From an uncultured Peptococcaceae bacterium (GTDB lineage: Bacteria; Bacillota; Peptococcia; Peptococcales; Peptococcaceae), in contig URZX01000023.1 in assembly GCA_900552455.1 (NCBI GenBank), positions 1 through 39,095 of the forward strand: DNA of 39,095 nt. The letters run 5' to 3'. Positions within the stretch are counted from its first letter, which is position 1; the number at the start of each line of letters is the position of its first letter. The position numbers were made by a program, and so were the translations under genes. The notes under the pieces were generated by a model, which saw only the letters and a program-made list of their open reading frames with translations, made no database searches and had not been told where the DNA came from. Shown here in pieces: positions 21,307 to 29,188 of this stretch.

Positions 21307-22725
21307 TTACGCGCGTTTCCAGGTGGTGCCGGCTTTGCCGTCTTCGAGGATGACGCCGATCTCGGCGAGGCCGTCGCGGATGCGGTCGGCGGTGGCGAAA
21401 TCTTTGCCCTCGCGGGCATCCTTGCGGATGGCGATGATGAGATCCATGAGCTTGTCGGCGAGGTCGTCGTCGGCGGCTTCGGCTGTCAGAGTGATGCCGA
21501 GCACATCGGCGAGCTCACCGAGCACTTCGCGCGCCTGAGCGAGGCTTTCGCGGTCGAACTGATCCTTCTTGAGATAGATGTTGATGTCCTTGGCGAGCTC
21601 GAAAAGGGCGGCGATGGCCAGCGCGGTGTTGAAATCGTCGTTCATGGCGGCGCAGAAATCGGCCTTGGCTTTTTCAGCCTGGGCGCGCAGGTTCTGGGCG
21701 TCGTCGTCTGCCAGGGTGCCGGCGAGCTTCATGGCTTTGTCGGCAGATTCAGCAGCGTGCTTGATGCGCTCGAGGCCACGACCGGCGACTTCGATCTTTT
21801 CGTCGTCGAAATCGAGCGGGCTGCGATACTGCACGCTCAGCAGATAGAAGCGCACGACCTCTGGATCGAAGCGTTCGAGGATATCGCGCAGGAGGAAGAA
21901 ATTCCCCTTGGACTTGCTCATTTTTTCGCTGTTGATGGTGATGAAGCCGTTGTGCATCCAGTAGCGGGCCATTGGCGCGTCGTGGAGGGCGCAGCTCTGG
22001 GCGATCTCGTTTTCGTGGTGTGGGAAGATGAGATCCTGACCGCCGCCGTGGATGTCGAAGGTGTCACCGAGGTATTTGGCGCTCATGGCGGAGCATTCAA
22101 TGTGCCAGCCTGGACGGCCCTTGCCCCATGGCGATTCCCAATATGGCTCGCCTGGCTTGGCGCTCTTCCAGAGGGCGAAATCCAGCGGATCCTGCTTCTT
22201 TTCGTCGACTTCGACACGCGCACCGGACAGAAGGTCGTTGATATCGCGGCCAGAAAGTTTTCCGTAGTCGCCAAATTTGCGCACGGAGTAGTAGACGTCG
22301 CCATTATCCAGCGCGTAGGCGTAGCCCTTGTCAATGAGGCCCTGCACAAAGGCGATGATGTCGTCGATGTGCTCGCTGACCTTTGGATGCACGGTGGCTG
22401 GGAGCACGTTCAGCGCCTTCGTGTCTTCAAAGAAGGCGTCGATGTAGTAGGCGGCGAGGGCGACGGGGTCCTTGCCTTCCTCGTTGGCGCGGTTGATGAT
22501 CTTGTCGTCGACGTCGGTAAAGTTGGAAACAAAGGTGACGTCGTAGCCGAGATAGCTGAAATAACGGCGCACGGTGTCGAACACGACGATCGGGCGTGCG
22601 TTGCCGAGATGGATGTAGTTGTAGGTGGTTGGGCCGCAAACATACATTTTCACCTTGCCTGGCTCCAGCGGCTCAAATGGCATTTTTTTCTTGGCCAGGG
22701 TGTTATAGATCATGACTTGGTTCAA
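21307..22725 (-). CDS. cysS: cysteinyl-tRNA synthetase
   Basis: The protein has 472 aa. This class I synthetase charges tRNA-Cys. It shows the HIGH-type motif HLGN (39-42), the KMSKS motif (KMSKSKG, 278-284), and zinc ligands C30, C221, H246 and E250, which provide cysteine selectivity. The start is TTG at 22725. GGAGG is 7 nt upstream, and the TTGA overlaps the cysE stop, so translation is coupled. It is the third gene of xth-cysE-cysS, a common arrangement of cysE next to cysS in Bacillota that links cysteine synthesis and use. Confidence 0.95.
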   Translation of the reverse strand: MNQVMIYNTLAKKKMPFEPLEPGKVKMYVCGPTTYNYIHLGNARPIVVFDTVRRYFSYLGYDVTFVSNFTDVDDKIINRANEEGKDPVALAAYYIDAFFEDTKALNVLPATVHPKVSEHIDDIIAFVQGLIDKGYAYALDNGDVYYSVRKFGDYGKLSGRDINDLLSGARVEVDEKKQDPLDFALWKSAKPGEPYWESPWGKGRPGWHIECSAMSAKYLGDTFDIHGGGQDLIFPHHENEIAQSCALHDAPMARYWMHNGFITINSEKMSKSKGNFFLLRDILERFDPEVVRFYLLSVQYRSPLDFDDEKIEVAGRGLERIKHAAESADKAMKLAGTLADDDAQNLRAQAEKAKADFCAAMNDDFNTALAIAALFELAKDINIYLKKDQFDRESLAQAREVLGELADVLGITLTAEAADDDLADKLMDLIIAIRKDAREGKDFATADRIRDGLAEIGVILEDGKAGTTWKRA

Positions 22726-23384
22726 AGCTTTTCCTCCAATTCTTTCAAACGGCGGCTGACCTCGTCAAGACGGTAGCCGAAAATACGCAGGCAATCGTCG
22801 ACTGGGTCTGGCAGCTGGTTGTGGTTGAGATCTGGATGGTGGGCGTCGGTGTGGACGCGCTTGCCGTCCTGGCGCACGATGTGTCCCGGCACGCCGACAA
22901 CGGTGCAGTTGTCTGGCACATCCTTGATGACGACAGAGCCGGCGCCGATCTTCACATTGTTGCCGATGTTGATATTCCCCAGCACCTTGGCGCCGCTGGA
23001 GACCATGACGTTGTCGCCCAGGGTTGGGTGGCGCTTGCCGGATTCCTTGCCCGTGCCGCCCAGCGTCACACCCTGATAGAGCGTCACATTGTCGCCGAGG
23101 ATCGCCGTCTCGCCGATGACGATGCCGCAGCCGTGGTCAATGAAGAGCCCTTCCCCCAGCTGCGCGCCGGGATGGATCTCCACCTGCGTGAAAAAGCGCG
23201 CCACCTGGCTGAGGAATCGCGCCAGCACGCGCATGTGCATGTTGTACAGACGGTGCGTGATGCGGTGCATCCAGATCGCGTGCAGACCCGGATAATTCAG
23301 CACAACCTCCAGCTTCGAGGTCGCCGCCGGGTCGCGTTCGAAAACACATTCAATATCGCGGTTAAAGCGTTCAATAAAACTCAT
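22722..23384 (-). CDS. cysE: serine O-acetyltransferase
   Basis: The protein has 220 aa, the short CysE form. It acetylates serine with acetyl-CoA, the first step of cysteine synthesis. The C-terminal left-handed beta-helix is clear: IHPGAQLGEGLFIDHGCGIV, IGDNVTLYQGVTLGGTGKE (GVTLGGTGK loop), RHPTLGDNVMVSSGAKVLGN, VKIGAGSVVIKDVP. The catalytic-type H and D are in FIDHG. GGAAGGA precedes the ATG. It is 34 nt after xth and overlaps cysS by 4 nt. Confidence 0.93.
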   Translation of the reverse strand: MSFIERFNRDIECVFERDPAATSKLEVVLNYPGLHAIWMHRITHRLYNMHMRVLARFLSQVARFFTQVEIHPGAQLGEGLFIDHGCGIVIGETAILGDNVTLYQGVTLGGTGKESGKRHPTLGDNVMVSSGAKVLGNINIGNNVKIGAGSVVIKDVPDNCTVVGVPGHIVRQDGKRVHTDAHHPDLNHNQLPDPVDDCLRIFGYRLDEVSRRLKELEEKL

Positions 23385-23418
23385 GGTTATCCTTCCTTCT
23401 CTTTGCTTACCACAGGCT

Positions 23419-24171
23419 TCAGTCGATCACAAGCTCCACCGGACAGTGGTCCGAGCCGAAAATGTCCGTGTGGATGTCCGTCGAGACAATGCGCGGCGCC
23501 AGATCCTCGCTGACCACGAAATAGTCAATGCGCCAGCCAGCGTTCTTCTCGCGCGCCTTGAAGCGGTAGCTCCACCAGGAATACACCTGCTCCACCCCCG
23601 GATGCTGGTAGCGCCAGGTGTCGATAAAGCCCGCATCCAGAAGCGCCGAAAATTTTTCGCGCTCCTCATCTGTAAAGCCCGCATTGCGACGGTTCGTTTT
23701 TGGATTTTTCAGGTCGATCTCCGTGTGGGCAACATTCAAATCCCCGCAGGCGATCACCGGCTTTTCCGCCTTCAGTCGACAGAGCAGATCCCGCCAGGCG
23801 TCGTCCCATTTCATGCGGTAATCCAGCCGCGCCAGCTCGCTCTGAGAGTTCGGCGTGTAGGTCGTGACGAAATAATAATCGCCCATATCCAGCGTGATCA
23901 CACGGCCCTCCGTGTCCATCTCCGGAATACCAATGCCGTAGCGCACATCCAAAGGCTCCCTGCGCGTGAAGATCGCCGTGCCCGAGTAGCCCTTTTTCTC
24001 CGCACTGTTGAAAAATTGCTGATAGCCCGGCAGCTCCAGATCGATCTGGTGCGGCTGCAGCTTCGTTTCCTGCAGCGCGAAAATATCCGCATCCAGCGAC
24101 TGGAACACATCCAGAAAGCCCTTCGTCACACAGGCGCGCAGCCCGTTGACATTCCACGAGATCATTTTCAT
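23419..24171 (-). CDS. xth: exodeoxyribonuclease III (AP endonuclease)
   Basis: The protein has 250 aa. It is an Mg2+-dependent EEP-family nuclease that cuts abasic sites and degrades 3' ends in base excision repair. Visible are MKMISWNVNGLRACV (N7 metal site), LQETKL (E36-type metal ligand), TPNSQSELARLDYRMKWD, GDLNVAHTEIDLKNPK (the D-x-N catalytic pair), and the C-terminal RIDYFVVS...SDHCPV with the catalytic His. GGAGG precedes the ATG. It is the first gene of the xth-cysE-cysS unit. I see no strong promoter in the 160 nt upstream apart from a hairpin. Confidence 0.93.
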   Translation of the reverse strand: MKMISWNVNGLRACVTKGFLDVFQSLDADIFALQETKLQPHQIDLELPGYQQFFNSAEKKGYSGTAIFTRREPLDVRYGIGIPEMDTEGRVITLDMGDYYFVTTYTPNSQSELARLDYRMKWDDAWRDLLCRLKAEKPVIACGDLNVAHTEIDLKNPKTNRRNAGFTDEEREKFSALLDAGFIDTWRYQHPGVEQVYSWWSYRFKAREKNAGWRIDYFVVSEDLAPRIVSTDIHTDIFGSDHCPVELVID

Positions 24172-24236
24172 ATGCTTGCCCTCCTTCGTGACCAGCAGTT
24201 ATCGAAAGTCCGCCAAAAGCAGACAGATCCTATAAA

Positions 24237-24260
24237 AGCATGGAGAGATTCCTCCATGCT
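24237..24260 (-). terminator. terminator of the AAA+ ATPase gene
   Basis: AGCATGGAG / CTCCATGCT is a perfect 9-bp stem. On the minus strand it is followed by TTTATA. It lies 73 nt after the ATPase stop and 66 nt before xth. Confidence 0.6.
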
Positions 24261-24332
24261 CTATCTTAACATACCACAGCCCCTCTGTAAAACGCATCTT
24301 TCGTTATCGCAGAGATAATTTTTGCCGCGCGC

Positions 24333-25586
24333 TCAAAGCTCCAGGGCGTTGTCCCTGAGCAGAAAATCGTAGATGCTCATCGTCGTGATGCCCTGTTCGT
24401 CGCGGGTGACACCGCGCACATCGCCGACGATGATGATCTTCTTGAACGAATCCCCGACCTCAAGCAGCGACTGCTTCTCCTGCGCACGCTTCTCCGCCGT
24501 CGGCAGCGCAAACGCCGATTGGATGTAATAACGGAGGCTGCCAAGATTCGCCACAAAATCGATCTCAAAATGCTGACGTGTCGATTTTCCGTCCACCATG
24601 ACGCGTTTTTCAACAACGCCAACATCCACCGAAAAGCCACGGCTGCGCAGCTCATTATAGATAATGTTCTCCATCAGATGCGTTTCCTCCACCTGACGAA
24701 AAGCCAGACGCGCATTGCGCAGCCCGACATCCTCAAAATAATATTTCACCGGCGTGCCAATGTATTTTCGTCCCTTCACATTGTAGCGCAGCGCCTTGCT
24801 GATCAGAAACGCATCTTCCAGATAGGTGATATACTGTCGCAGCGTGCTCACGCTGATGTCCGAATGGAGCACCGTTTTGAACGTCGCCGCGATCTTTGGT
24901 ACATTCGTCAGCGAACCCGCCGCCGATGCCAGCACATTCACCAGATCGTCCAGCTCCTGCGTTTTTTTCACATCGTGGCGCTCGATGATATCCTTGAGAT
25001 ACGTCTCCTCAAAAAGGCGCGTCAGGTAGTTCACCTTCTGCTCCTCCGTCTTCATCGTCGCCACCAACGGCAGCCCGCCGTAGAGCATGTACTCCGCCCA
25101 GCCGTGGTAGACATCCCCCTCATACACCTGCATAAATTCCTTAAACGTCAGCGGAAAAATATGGATCTCGTCGCCGCGCCCGCGAAATTCTGTCAGCACA
25201 TCCTTCGAGAGAAAGCGCGAATTGCTGCCCGTGACATACACATCCACATTGTCGATGTGCAACAGCGAATTCAGCACCTCCTCAAAATCCACCATCATCT
25301 GCACCTCGTCCAGCAAAATGTAATACATCCCGCCGTCCGTCACACTCGCCTCGATGTCATCCAGCAGCGCATCCGGATCGTCGCGATAGCGTCGATATTT
25401 GCGCTGATCCAGCGCCACACTGATGATGTGCGACGCCGTCACCCCCTGCGCCAGCAGATAATCGCGAAAAATATGAAAGATCAGATAGGATTTCCCCGAG
25501 CGGCGAACGCCCGTGACCACCTTGATCATCCCATTGTGCATGCGATTAATGAGCGCGTTCAGATAGCTGTCGCGTTTGATCTCCAT
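24333..25586 (-). CDS. AAA+ ATPase with C-terminal DUF4143
   Basis: The protein has 417 aa from the ATG at 25586 (GGAGGGG 7 nt upstream; the frame is open further but crosses the promoter and operator). Walker A is GVRRSGKS (26-33) and Walker B YYILLDEVQ (88-96). A sensor-like TGSNSRFLS follows, and the C-terminal half is the DUF4143 nuclease-like domain (IDFVANLGSLRYYIQSAFALP). This large family is common in anaerobes, often variable between strains, and of unknown function. Links to defence or addiction have been proposed. It is transcribed alone. A TGGTAA-N2-TTACCA dyad occurs twice around its promoter. Confidence 0.87.
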   Translation of the reverse strand: MEIKRDSYLNALINRMHNGMIKVVTGVRRSGKSYLIFHIFRDYLLAQGVTASHIISVALDQRKYRRYRDDPDALLDDIEASVTDGGMYYILLDEVQMMVDFEEVLNSLLHIDNVDVYVTGSNSRFLSKDVLTEFRGRGDEIHIFPLTFKEFMQVYEGDVYHGWAEYMLYGGLPLVATMKTEEQKVNYLTRLFEETYLKDIIERHDVKKTQELDDLVNVLASAAGSLTNVPKIAATFKTVLHSDISVSTLRQYITYLEDAFLISKALRYNVKGRKYIGTPVKYYFEDVGLRNARLAFRQVEETHLMENIIYNELRSRGFSVDVGVVEKRVMVDGKSTRQHFEIDFVANLGSLRYYIQSAFALPTAEKRAQEKQSLLEVGDSFKKIIIVGDVRGVTRDEQGITTMSIYDFLLRDNALEL

Positions 25587-25592
25587 AGCAAC

Positions 25593-25633
25593 CCCTCCAT
25601 TTACTTTTTCTGGTAAACTTACCACTTTTAGTC
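25593..25633. repeat. 41-bp repeat copy A with dyad operator
   Basis: It contains TGGTAAACTTACCA (25611-25624) just downstream of the ATPase -10 and overlaps the ribosome site. It is near identical to copy B, with about four differences. Confidence 0.7.
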
Positions 25634-25647
25634 GATGGCTTATCCTC

Positions 25648-25653
25648 ATTATA
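25648..25653 (-). promoter_or_regulatory. -10 element of the ATPase promoter
   Basis: TATAAT on the minus strand lies midway between the two dyads. The -35 is poor (TGGCGT at 17 bp), as in activated or looped promoters. Confidence 0.45.
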
Positions 25654-25677
25654 CCCACCATCCACAATAAACGCCAG

Positions 25678-25718
25678 CCCTCCACTGACTTTTTCTGGTA
25701 AATTTACCACTTTTAGTC
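25678..25718. repeat. 41-bp repeat copy B with dyad operator
   Basis: It contains the perfect palindrome TGGTAAATTTACCA (25696-25709). Its centre is 85 bp (about eight helical turns) from that of copy A, on the other side of the ATPase promoter. Confidence 0.7.
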
Positions 25719-25748
25719 AACGGGCTCAGCCAGCGCGCAGATTGACAC

Positions 25749-25793
25749 AGCGCCGAGCCTGCATCCCATTGATGCGTGCTCGGCGCTTTTTTT
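25749..25793 (+). terminator. plus-strand terminator without an upstream plus-strand gene
   Basis: AGCGCCGAGC / GCTCGGCGCT with inner stem GCATC / GATGC is followed by seven T on the plus strand. No plus-strand ORF precedes it for several kb, so it may be a relic or shield the ATPase promoter region from the accessory patch. Confidence 0.7.
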
Positions 25794-25845
25794 CGCTGAC
25801 AAAATACAGTGTGCCAGATATCAGTTCCATACAGATCCCCCTTGC

Positions 25846-25881
25846 TAAAAATAAAGCCCCTTGCCAGAAAGACAAGAGGCT
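25846..25881 (-). terminator. terminator beyond the SLH fragment
   Basis: On the minus strand, AGCCTCTTG / CAAGGGGCT (one mismatch) is followed by TTATTTTT. It fits as the end of the original SLH gene, 229 nt downstream of its stop, with the 46-bp repeats in between. Confidence 0.55.
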
Positions 25882-25890
25882 GCGAGACGT

Positions 25891-25982
25891 TTTCACGGTC
25901 TATTTATATTCCGCGTGACCGACAGCGGGAAAACGGTTTCACGGTCTATTTATATTCCGCATGACCGACAGCGGGAAAATTT
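25891..25982. repeat. two tandem copies of a 46-bp unit
   Basis: The units 25891-25936 and 25937-25982 are almost identical (CACGGTCTATTTATATTCCG... TGACCGACAGCGGGAAAA). They show one G/A difference and drift at the end. The rest of 25983-26109 shows no gene. Confidence 0.85.
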
Positions 25983-26109
25983 CGGGCGGGTGTCTCAAAC
26001 CCCCACTAACGAGCAAAACAGAAAGCCTTGACGCCTTCCGCTGATTGCTTACTCTCAGTATACCATTCCATCCTGACAGGCGCAAGATAAACCGCTGATT
26101 AATTAGTAA

Positions 26110-26620
26110 TCATTCAGCGAGAAAGCGCTGGAGGATGGCAGCGACCTGCGCTCTTGTGGCGCTGGATTGTGGCTGAAGTTCATCGTTCGTCACACCGGTG
26201 ATGAGTTCCTCTGCTACCGCCCACTGCATGGCTTCTTCTGCCCAGGTGCTTGGCTGGTCGGTGTAGCCATTGAGGTCTGCTCTTGCGCTCACATCCTGGC
26301 CTTTATACTGGGCGTAGTTCATCAGGATGGCTGCAAGCTGTTCGCGGGTGATGGCGGTGTTTGGTTTGAACGTGCCATCTTCATAACCATTGACAACGCC
26401 GACGCTGGCGGCCCAGTTCACTGCTGTGGCGTACCATTCGTTGCTGACATCGGCAAAACCTGCGTTATTTGCACTTTCCACGCCTTCCAGACGGGCGAGC
26501 ATGCTGACGATCATCGCGCGGGTGGTCGTTTGTTCTGGCGCAAATTCATTGGCGCTCACGCCAGTCATCAGGCCGTTGTCGTAGGCATATTGCACGGCGT
26601 CCTTATACCATTCGCTTTAT
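26110..26620 (-). pseudogene. 5'-truncated S-layer-homology (SLH) protein fragment
   Basis: About 170 codons of good SLH sequence remain, with three repeats: WYKDAVQYAYDNGLMTG...TTTRAMIVSMLARL; FADVSNEWYATAVNWAASVGVVNGY...ITREQLAAILMNYA; and WAEEAMQWAVAEELITGV...ATRAQVAAILQRF. SLH domains hold proteins to pyruvylated wall polymer. Upstream of the SEWYKDAV segment (about 26620) the frame meets two stop codons, and the expected preceding part of the SLH repeat and any signal peptide are missing. A GTG at 26595 with a chance AAGGA could start 161 aa, but without a signal peptide it could not reach the surface. I read it as the 3' remnant of a larger surface-protein gene. Confidence 0.7.
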
Positions 26621-26680
26621 TATACCATGCTGTCAAGGATTTTTTCTTACCAATTTTGCATTATTTCGACCAGTTTTGCT

Positions 26681-26690
26681 CAAAACGTGC
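26681..26690 (+). promoter_or_regulatory. CAAAACGTGC motif upstream of the IrrE/HTH gene
   Basis: The same ten bases occur upstream of the next plus-strand unit (28725-28734). A possible shared operator; no direct evidence. Confidence 0.3.
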
Positions 26691-26743
26691 GAGTTTTTCA
26701 ATTTTTGGACGGTTTACAGATTTTGTGGCGGCGCTTTCTATGC

Positions 26744-26774
26744 TTGACTTTGCGCGGACGAGGCGGGGTATAAT
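26744..26774 (+). promoter_or_regulatory. promoter of the IrrE/HTH gene
   Basis: TTGACT (26744-26749) and TATAAT (26769-26774) have a spacer of 19 bp, longer than ideal. The -10 lies 32 nt before the start codon. Confidence 0.5.
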
Positions 26775-26805
26775 AGATGCAGAATATTGACAGGGAGGCG
26801 TTAGG

Positions 26806-28650
26806 ATGCGCGAAGAACGAAGGGATCTGGCGTGGTATTATGGCGAGGAGATCGGCGGGCGGCTCTGGCGGGCGCTGGCACGACAGCTGGCGAATCGAAA
26901 AACGCAGCTCGGTGTGGACGAGGATACGCTGGCGCTGGAGGATGTGCAGGTGTGGGCGGAGCTGGGCGCGCCCGAGGTGCTCTCGGTGCTGGATCTGGCG
27001 CTTTCTGCGCAGGATGCGGCGCTGCGAGTGCGGGCGCGGGTGGATCTGACGAGCGCGTCGGTTCCTGTGCAGGTGGAGGCTGTGGCGCGCACGGAGGATG
27101 CGAAGGAGATGCAGGATTACGCGGCGTATTTCTGCGAAAAGGGGCTTGTGCGGCTCTCTGCAGGGCTGGTGCCGGAGCTGGGCGAGGACGCGCTGGATGC
27201 GCTGGCAGAACGGCTGCTTGCGGCCTACTATCCGGAGGCGCTGGAAAAGCCGCGGCGCGTGGATGCGCACGAGATGGCGGAGCGGATGGGGCTCTCTGTG
27301 CTCTATCGGCAGATCGAGCCGGAAGGAGAGATCTACGGAGAAATGTTTTTCCAGGAGACGGAGACACCGCTTTATGATGCGATGCGCCAACATCAAGTGC
27401 TCGCGCCGGTGAAGCGGAAAACGATGGTGGTGGACACGACGGCGACCTTTATGGGCGGGATGGGCACGCACGACAACACGATCGTGCACGAATGTGTGCA
27501 CTGGGCGCTGCATGGACAGGCGATGGCGCTGCGCAGAGCCCAACAACCGGACAGCCAGGAACCGGCGATCTGCTGCCGGGTGGACGGCGGCGCTGGGCGC
27601 GCGGGGGATGATCGGCTTTTGGAGATGGAGTGGCAGGCGAACACGCTGGCGCGGTACATCCAGATGCCGCGGGCGCTGTTTCGGCGGAAGGCGGAGGAAG
27701 CATGGACGCGCCACGATATGAAGGTGATCACGCCGAACCGCGTGGAGGAGATGCCTGGGGTGATCGACGATCTGGCGGGATTTTTCGGCGTTTCGCGCGA
27801 AGCGGCGAAGCTGCGGATGCTGGAGGTTGGCTTTGAGAGTGTGGCAGGGGTGTATGTCTATATCGACGGGCGCTATCTGCGGCCGCACAGCTGGCGAGCG
27901 GGGACGCTTGCGCAGGATGAAACGTTCTCGATCCCGGCGGAGGATGCGGCGCGGCTGATGGTCGAGGACGCGGATTTTGCGCGCGCTGCGCAGGGCTATC
28001 TCTATGTGGAGGGGCATTTTGTGCTGGACGATCCGCGCTATGTGACACGCGGCGAGGACGGCGCGCTGATGCTCTCAGATGCGGCGCGCTATCATATGGA
28101 CCAGTGCTGCCTGCGGTTTAAGGTGGTGCTGGGAGGCGCGCAGGCGCGCTACGGGGAATTTTGTCTGATGAGCCAAAGCGCGGGGATTCCGCTTACAAAG
28201 GAATATCTGTTCAGAGATTTTGACAATCGTTCCGAAAAATGGCAACGAAGATTAGTCAATCGCGAGAAAATGATCATTAAACTGATACGCGAGTTGCCCA
28301 ATGGGTTCACCGAAGCATTCAGGCTGGCGATTAATAGCTTTGGCTGCAGTCAGAACAAAATTGCGGAACGCACAGGCTACAGCCCAGCATCGGTCGGCCA
28401 GATCATCAACCAAAAAACGCACGGCACAGTGGGAAAGGTGGTCGCAATGTGTCTGGCCGCAAATCTGCCGCCGGAAATCAGCCTGCCGCTGCTGCATAAG
28501 GGCGGATATTATTTGGAGCCGAACAATCTTACTCACTGCATGTACCATCTTGTTTTGAAACAACGCTCCGATCTGCCATTTGAAGAAAACAAAAAATTTT
28601 TAGAGGAGCATGGCGCACCGCTGCCTCCGCCTCAGAGCAAAGACTATTGA
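26806..28650 (+). CDS. large ImmA/IrrE-type metalloprotease with C-terminal HTH
   Basis: The protein has 614 aa. GGGAGG lies 7 nt before the ATG. The central domain has the zinc-protease motif HECVH (228-232) followed by the third-ligand region LLEMEWQANTLARYIQMPR (E273 or E275), as in ImmA/IrrE proteases that cleave repressors. The N-terminal ~200 residues are unassigned. The C-terminus (about 505-545) has an XRE-like HTH (CSQNKIAERTGYSPASVGQIIN). Base composition changes inside the gene. The first ~455 codons are very GC-rich, dominated by GCG/CTG/CGC; the rest is nearer average, which suggests a mosaic origin. It may be a stress- or phage-responsive regulator for the neighbouring mobile-type genes. 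Substrate unknown. Confidence 0.8.
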   Translation: MREERRDLAWYYGEEIGGRLWRALARQLANRKTQLGVDEDTLALEDVQVWAELGAPEVLSVLDLALSAQDAALRVRARVDLTSASVPVQVEAVARTEDAKEMQDYAAYFCEKGLVRLSAGLVPELGEDALDALAERLLAAYYPEALEKPRRVDAHEMAERMGLSVLYRQIEPEGEIYGEMFFQETETPLYDAMRQHQVLAPVKRKTMVVDTTATFMGGMGTHDNTIVHECVHWALHGQAMALRRAQQPDSQEPAICCRVDGGAGRAGDDRLLEMEWQANTLARYIQMPRALFRRKAEEAWTRHDMKVITPNRVEEMPGVIDDLAGFFGVSREAAKLRMLEVGFESVAGVYVYIDGRYLRPHSWRAGTLAQDETFSIPAEDAARLMVEDADFARAAQGYLYVEGHFVLDDPRYVTRGEDGALMLSDAARYHMDQCCLRFKVVLGGAQARYGEFCLMSQSAGIPLTKEYLFRDFDNRSEKWQRRLVNREKMIIKLIRELPNGFTEAFRLAINSFGCSQNKIAERTGYSPASVGQIINQKTHGTVGKVVAMCLAANLPPEISLPLLHKGGYYLEPNNLTHCMYHLVLKQRSDLPFEENKKFLEEHGAPLPPPQSKDY

Positions 28651-28653
28651 TTC

Positions 28654-28693
28654 AAATCTCTTGTGATTTTTTTGATCACAGGAGATTTTTTTT
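28654..28693 (+). terminator. terminator of the IrrE/HTH gene
   Basis: AAATCTCTTGTGAT pairs with ATCACAGGAGATTT (one G-U) and is followed by a run of eight T on the plus strand. Confidence 0.8.
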
Positions 28694-28724
28694 GCACTTT
28701 TTTACGGTTTTTCTCAAAAATGGC

Positions 28725-28757
28725 CAAAACGTGCAAACATTCTTGGCATGGTATAAA
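28725..28757 (+). promoter_or_regulatory. probable promoter/operator region of the 65-aa gene and replication gene
   Basis: The CAAAACGTGC motif (28725-28734) is followed by TATAAA (28752-28757) about 18 bp later. The stretch 28760-28970 holds no convincing gene and would be a leader of about 230 nt. Confidence 0.35.
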
Positions 28758-28990
28758 TGGCTTAACGATGCGGATTAGCAAGATTTTCTACGATCTTTGC
28801 GGCGCCTTATGTACGGTAAAATGCGGCTTTGCGGGCTCGGAGCATGCTAAGATTCTTGCAGGATTTACTCATTTGCGAACAGCAGCTATACTTAAACCAT
28901 CAAAGAATTCTTTGTCCCGCGCGCATCCGGCGAAGTTCTCGAGATCGCACAACGACGCGCGCAATAAAAAAACGAAAGGAGGCATTTACT

Positions 28991-29188
28991 ATGCCCCATA
29001 TTAAAATTTCGGAAGCTGACCTTTTCAGCTTGAAAGCGTTAGAGAATTATGCGCTTTCCCATAATGAAGCCAGCGAAACATTGTACATTCTTTTCGCTCT
29101 TGTCACAGGCACTGACGAATCATACAACGCCCTCTCCAATCCTGCAAAGATGGTATATTGGGCAATTTCTACAAAGGAGGATGCGTAA
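28991..29188 (+). CDS. 65-aa protein, unknown
   Basis: The ATG at 28991 has AAAGGAGG 8 nt upstream. It is a small soluble alpha-helical protein (ISEADLFSLKALENYALSHNEASETLYILFALVTGT...). There are no cysteines, membrane segments or recognised motifs. Its stop overlaps the ATG of the DUF6291-like gene (TAATG), so the two are translationally coupled and likely work together in the phage- or plasmid-type module. Confidence 0.7.
   Translation: MPHIKISEADLFSLKALENYALSHNEASETLYILFALVTGTDESYNALSNPAKMVYWAISTKEDA

Noticed and set aside
24172..24332. T-box leader for the cysE-cysS operon
   Set aside because: The region has a terminator-like hairpin but no recognisable T-box sequence or specifier stem, and xth lies between it and the cys genes.
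25891..25982. CRISPR-like repeat pair
   Set aside because: Only two units, and the whole 46 bp is conserved with no spacer between; it is a tandem duplication, and no cas genes are near.
26618..26640. TTGACA...TATAAT on the minus strand in front of the SLH fragment
   Set aside because: The two hexamers are only 6 bp apart, so they cannot act together as a sigma-A promoter.
26698..28017. 439-codon minus-strand ORF opposite the IrrE/HTH gene
   Set aside because: Arg/His/Pro-rich shadow; the plus strand holds the HECVH protease and a proper start.
28663..29004. 113-codon plus-strand ORF in the gap before the 65-aa gene
   Set aside because: No ribosome site, begins inside the terminator of the preceding gene and has a random-looking product.
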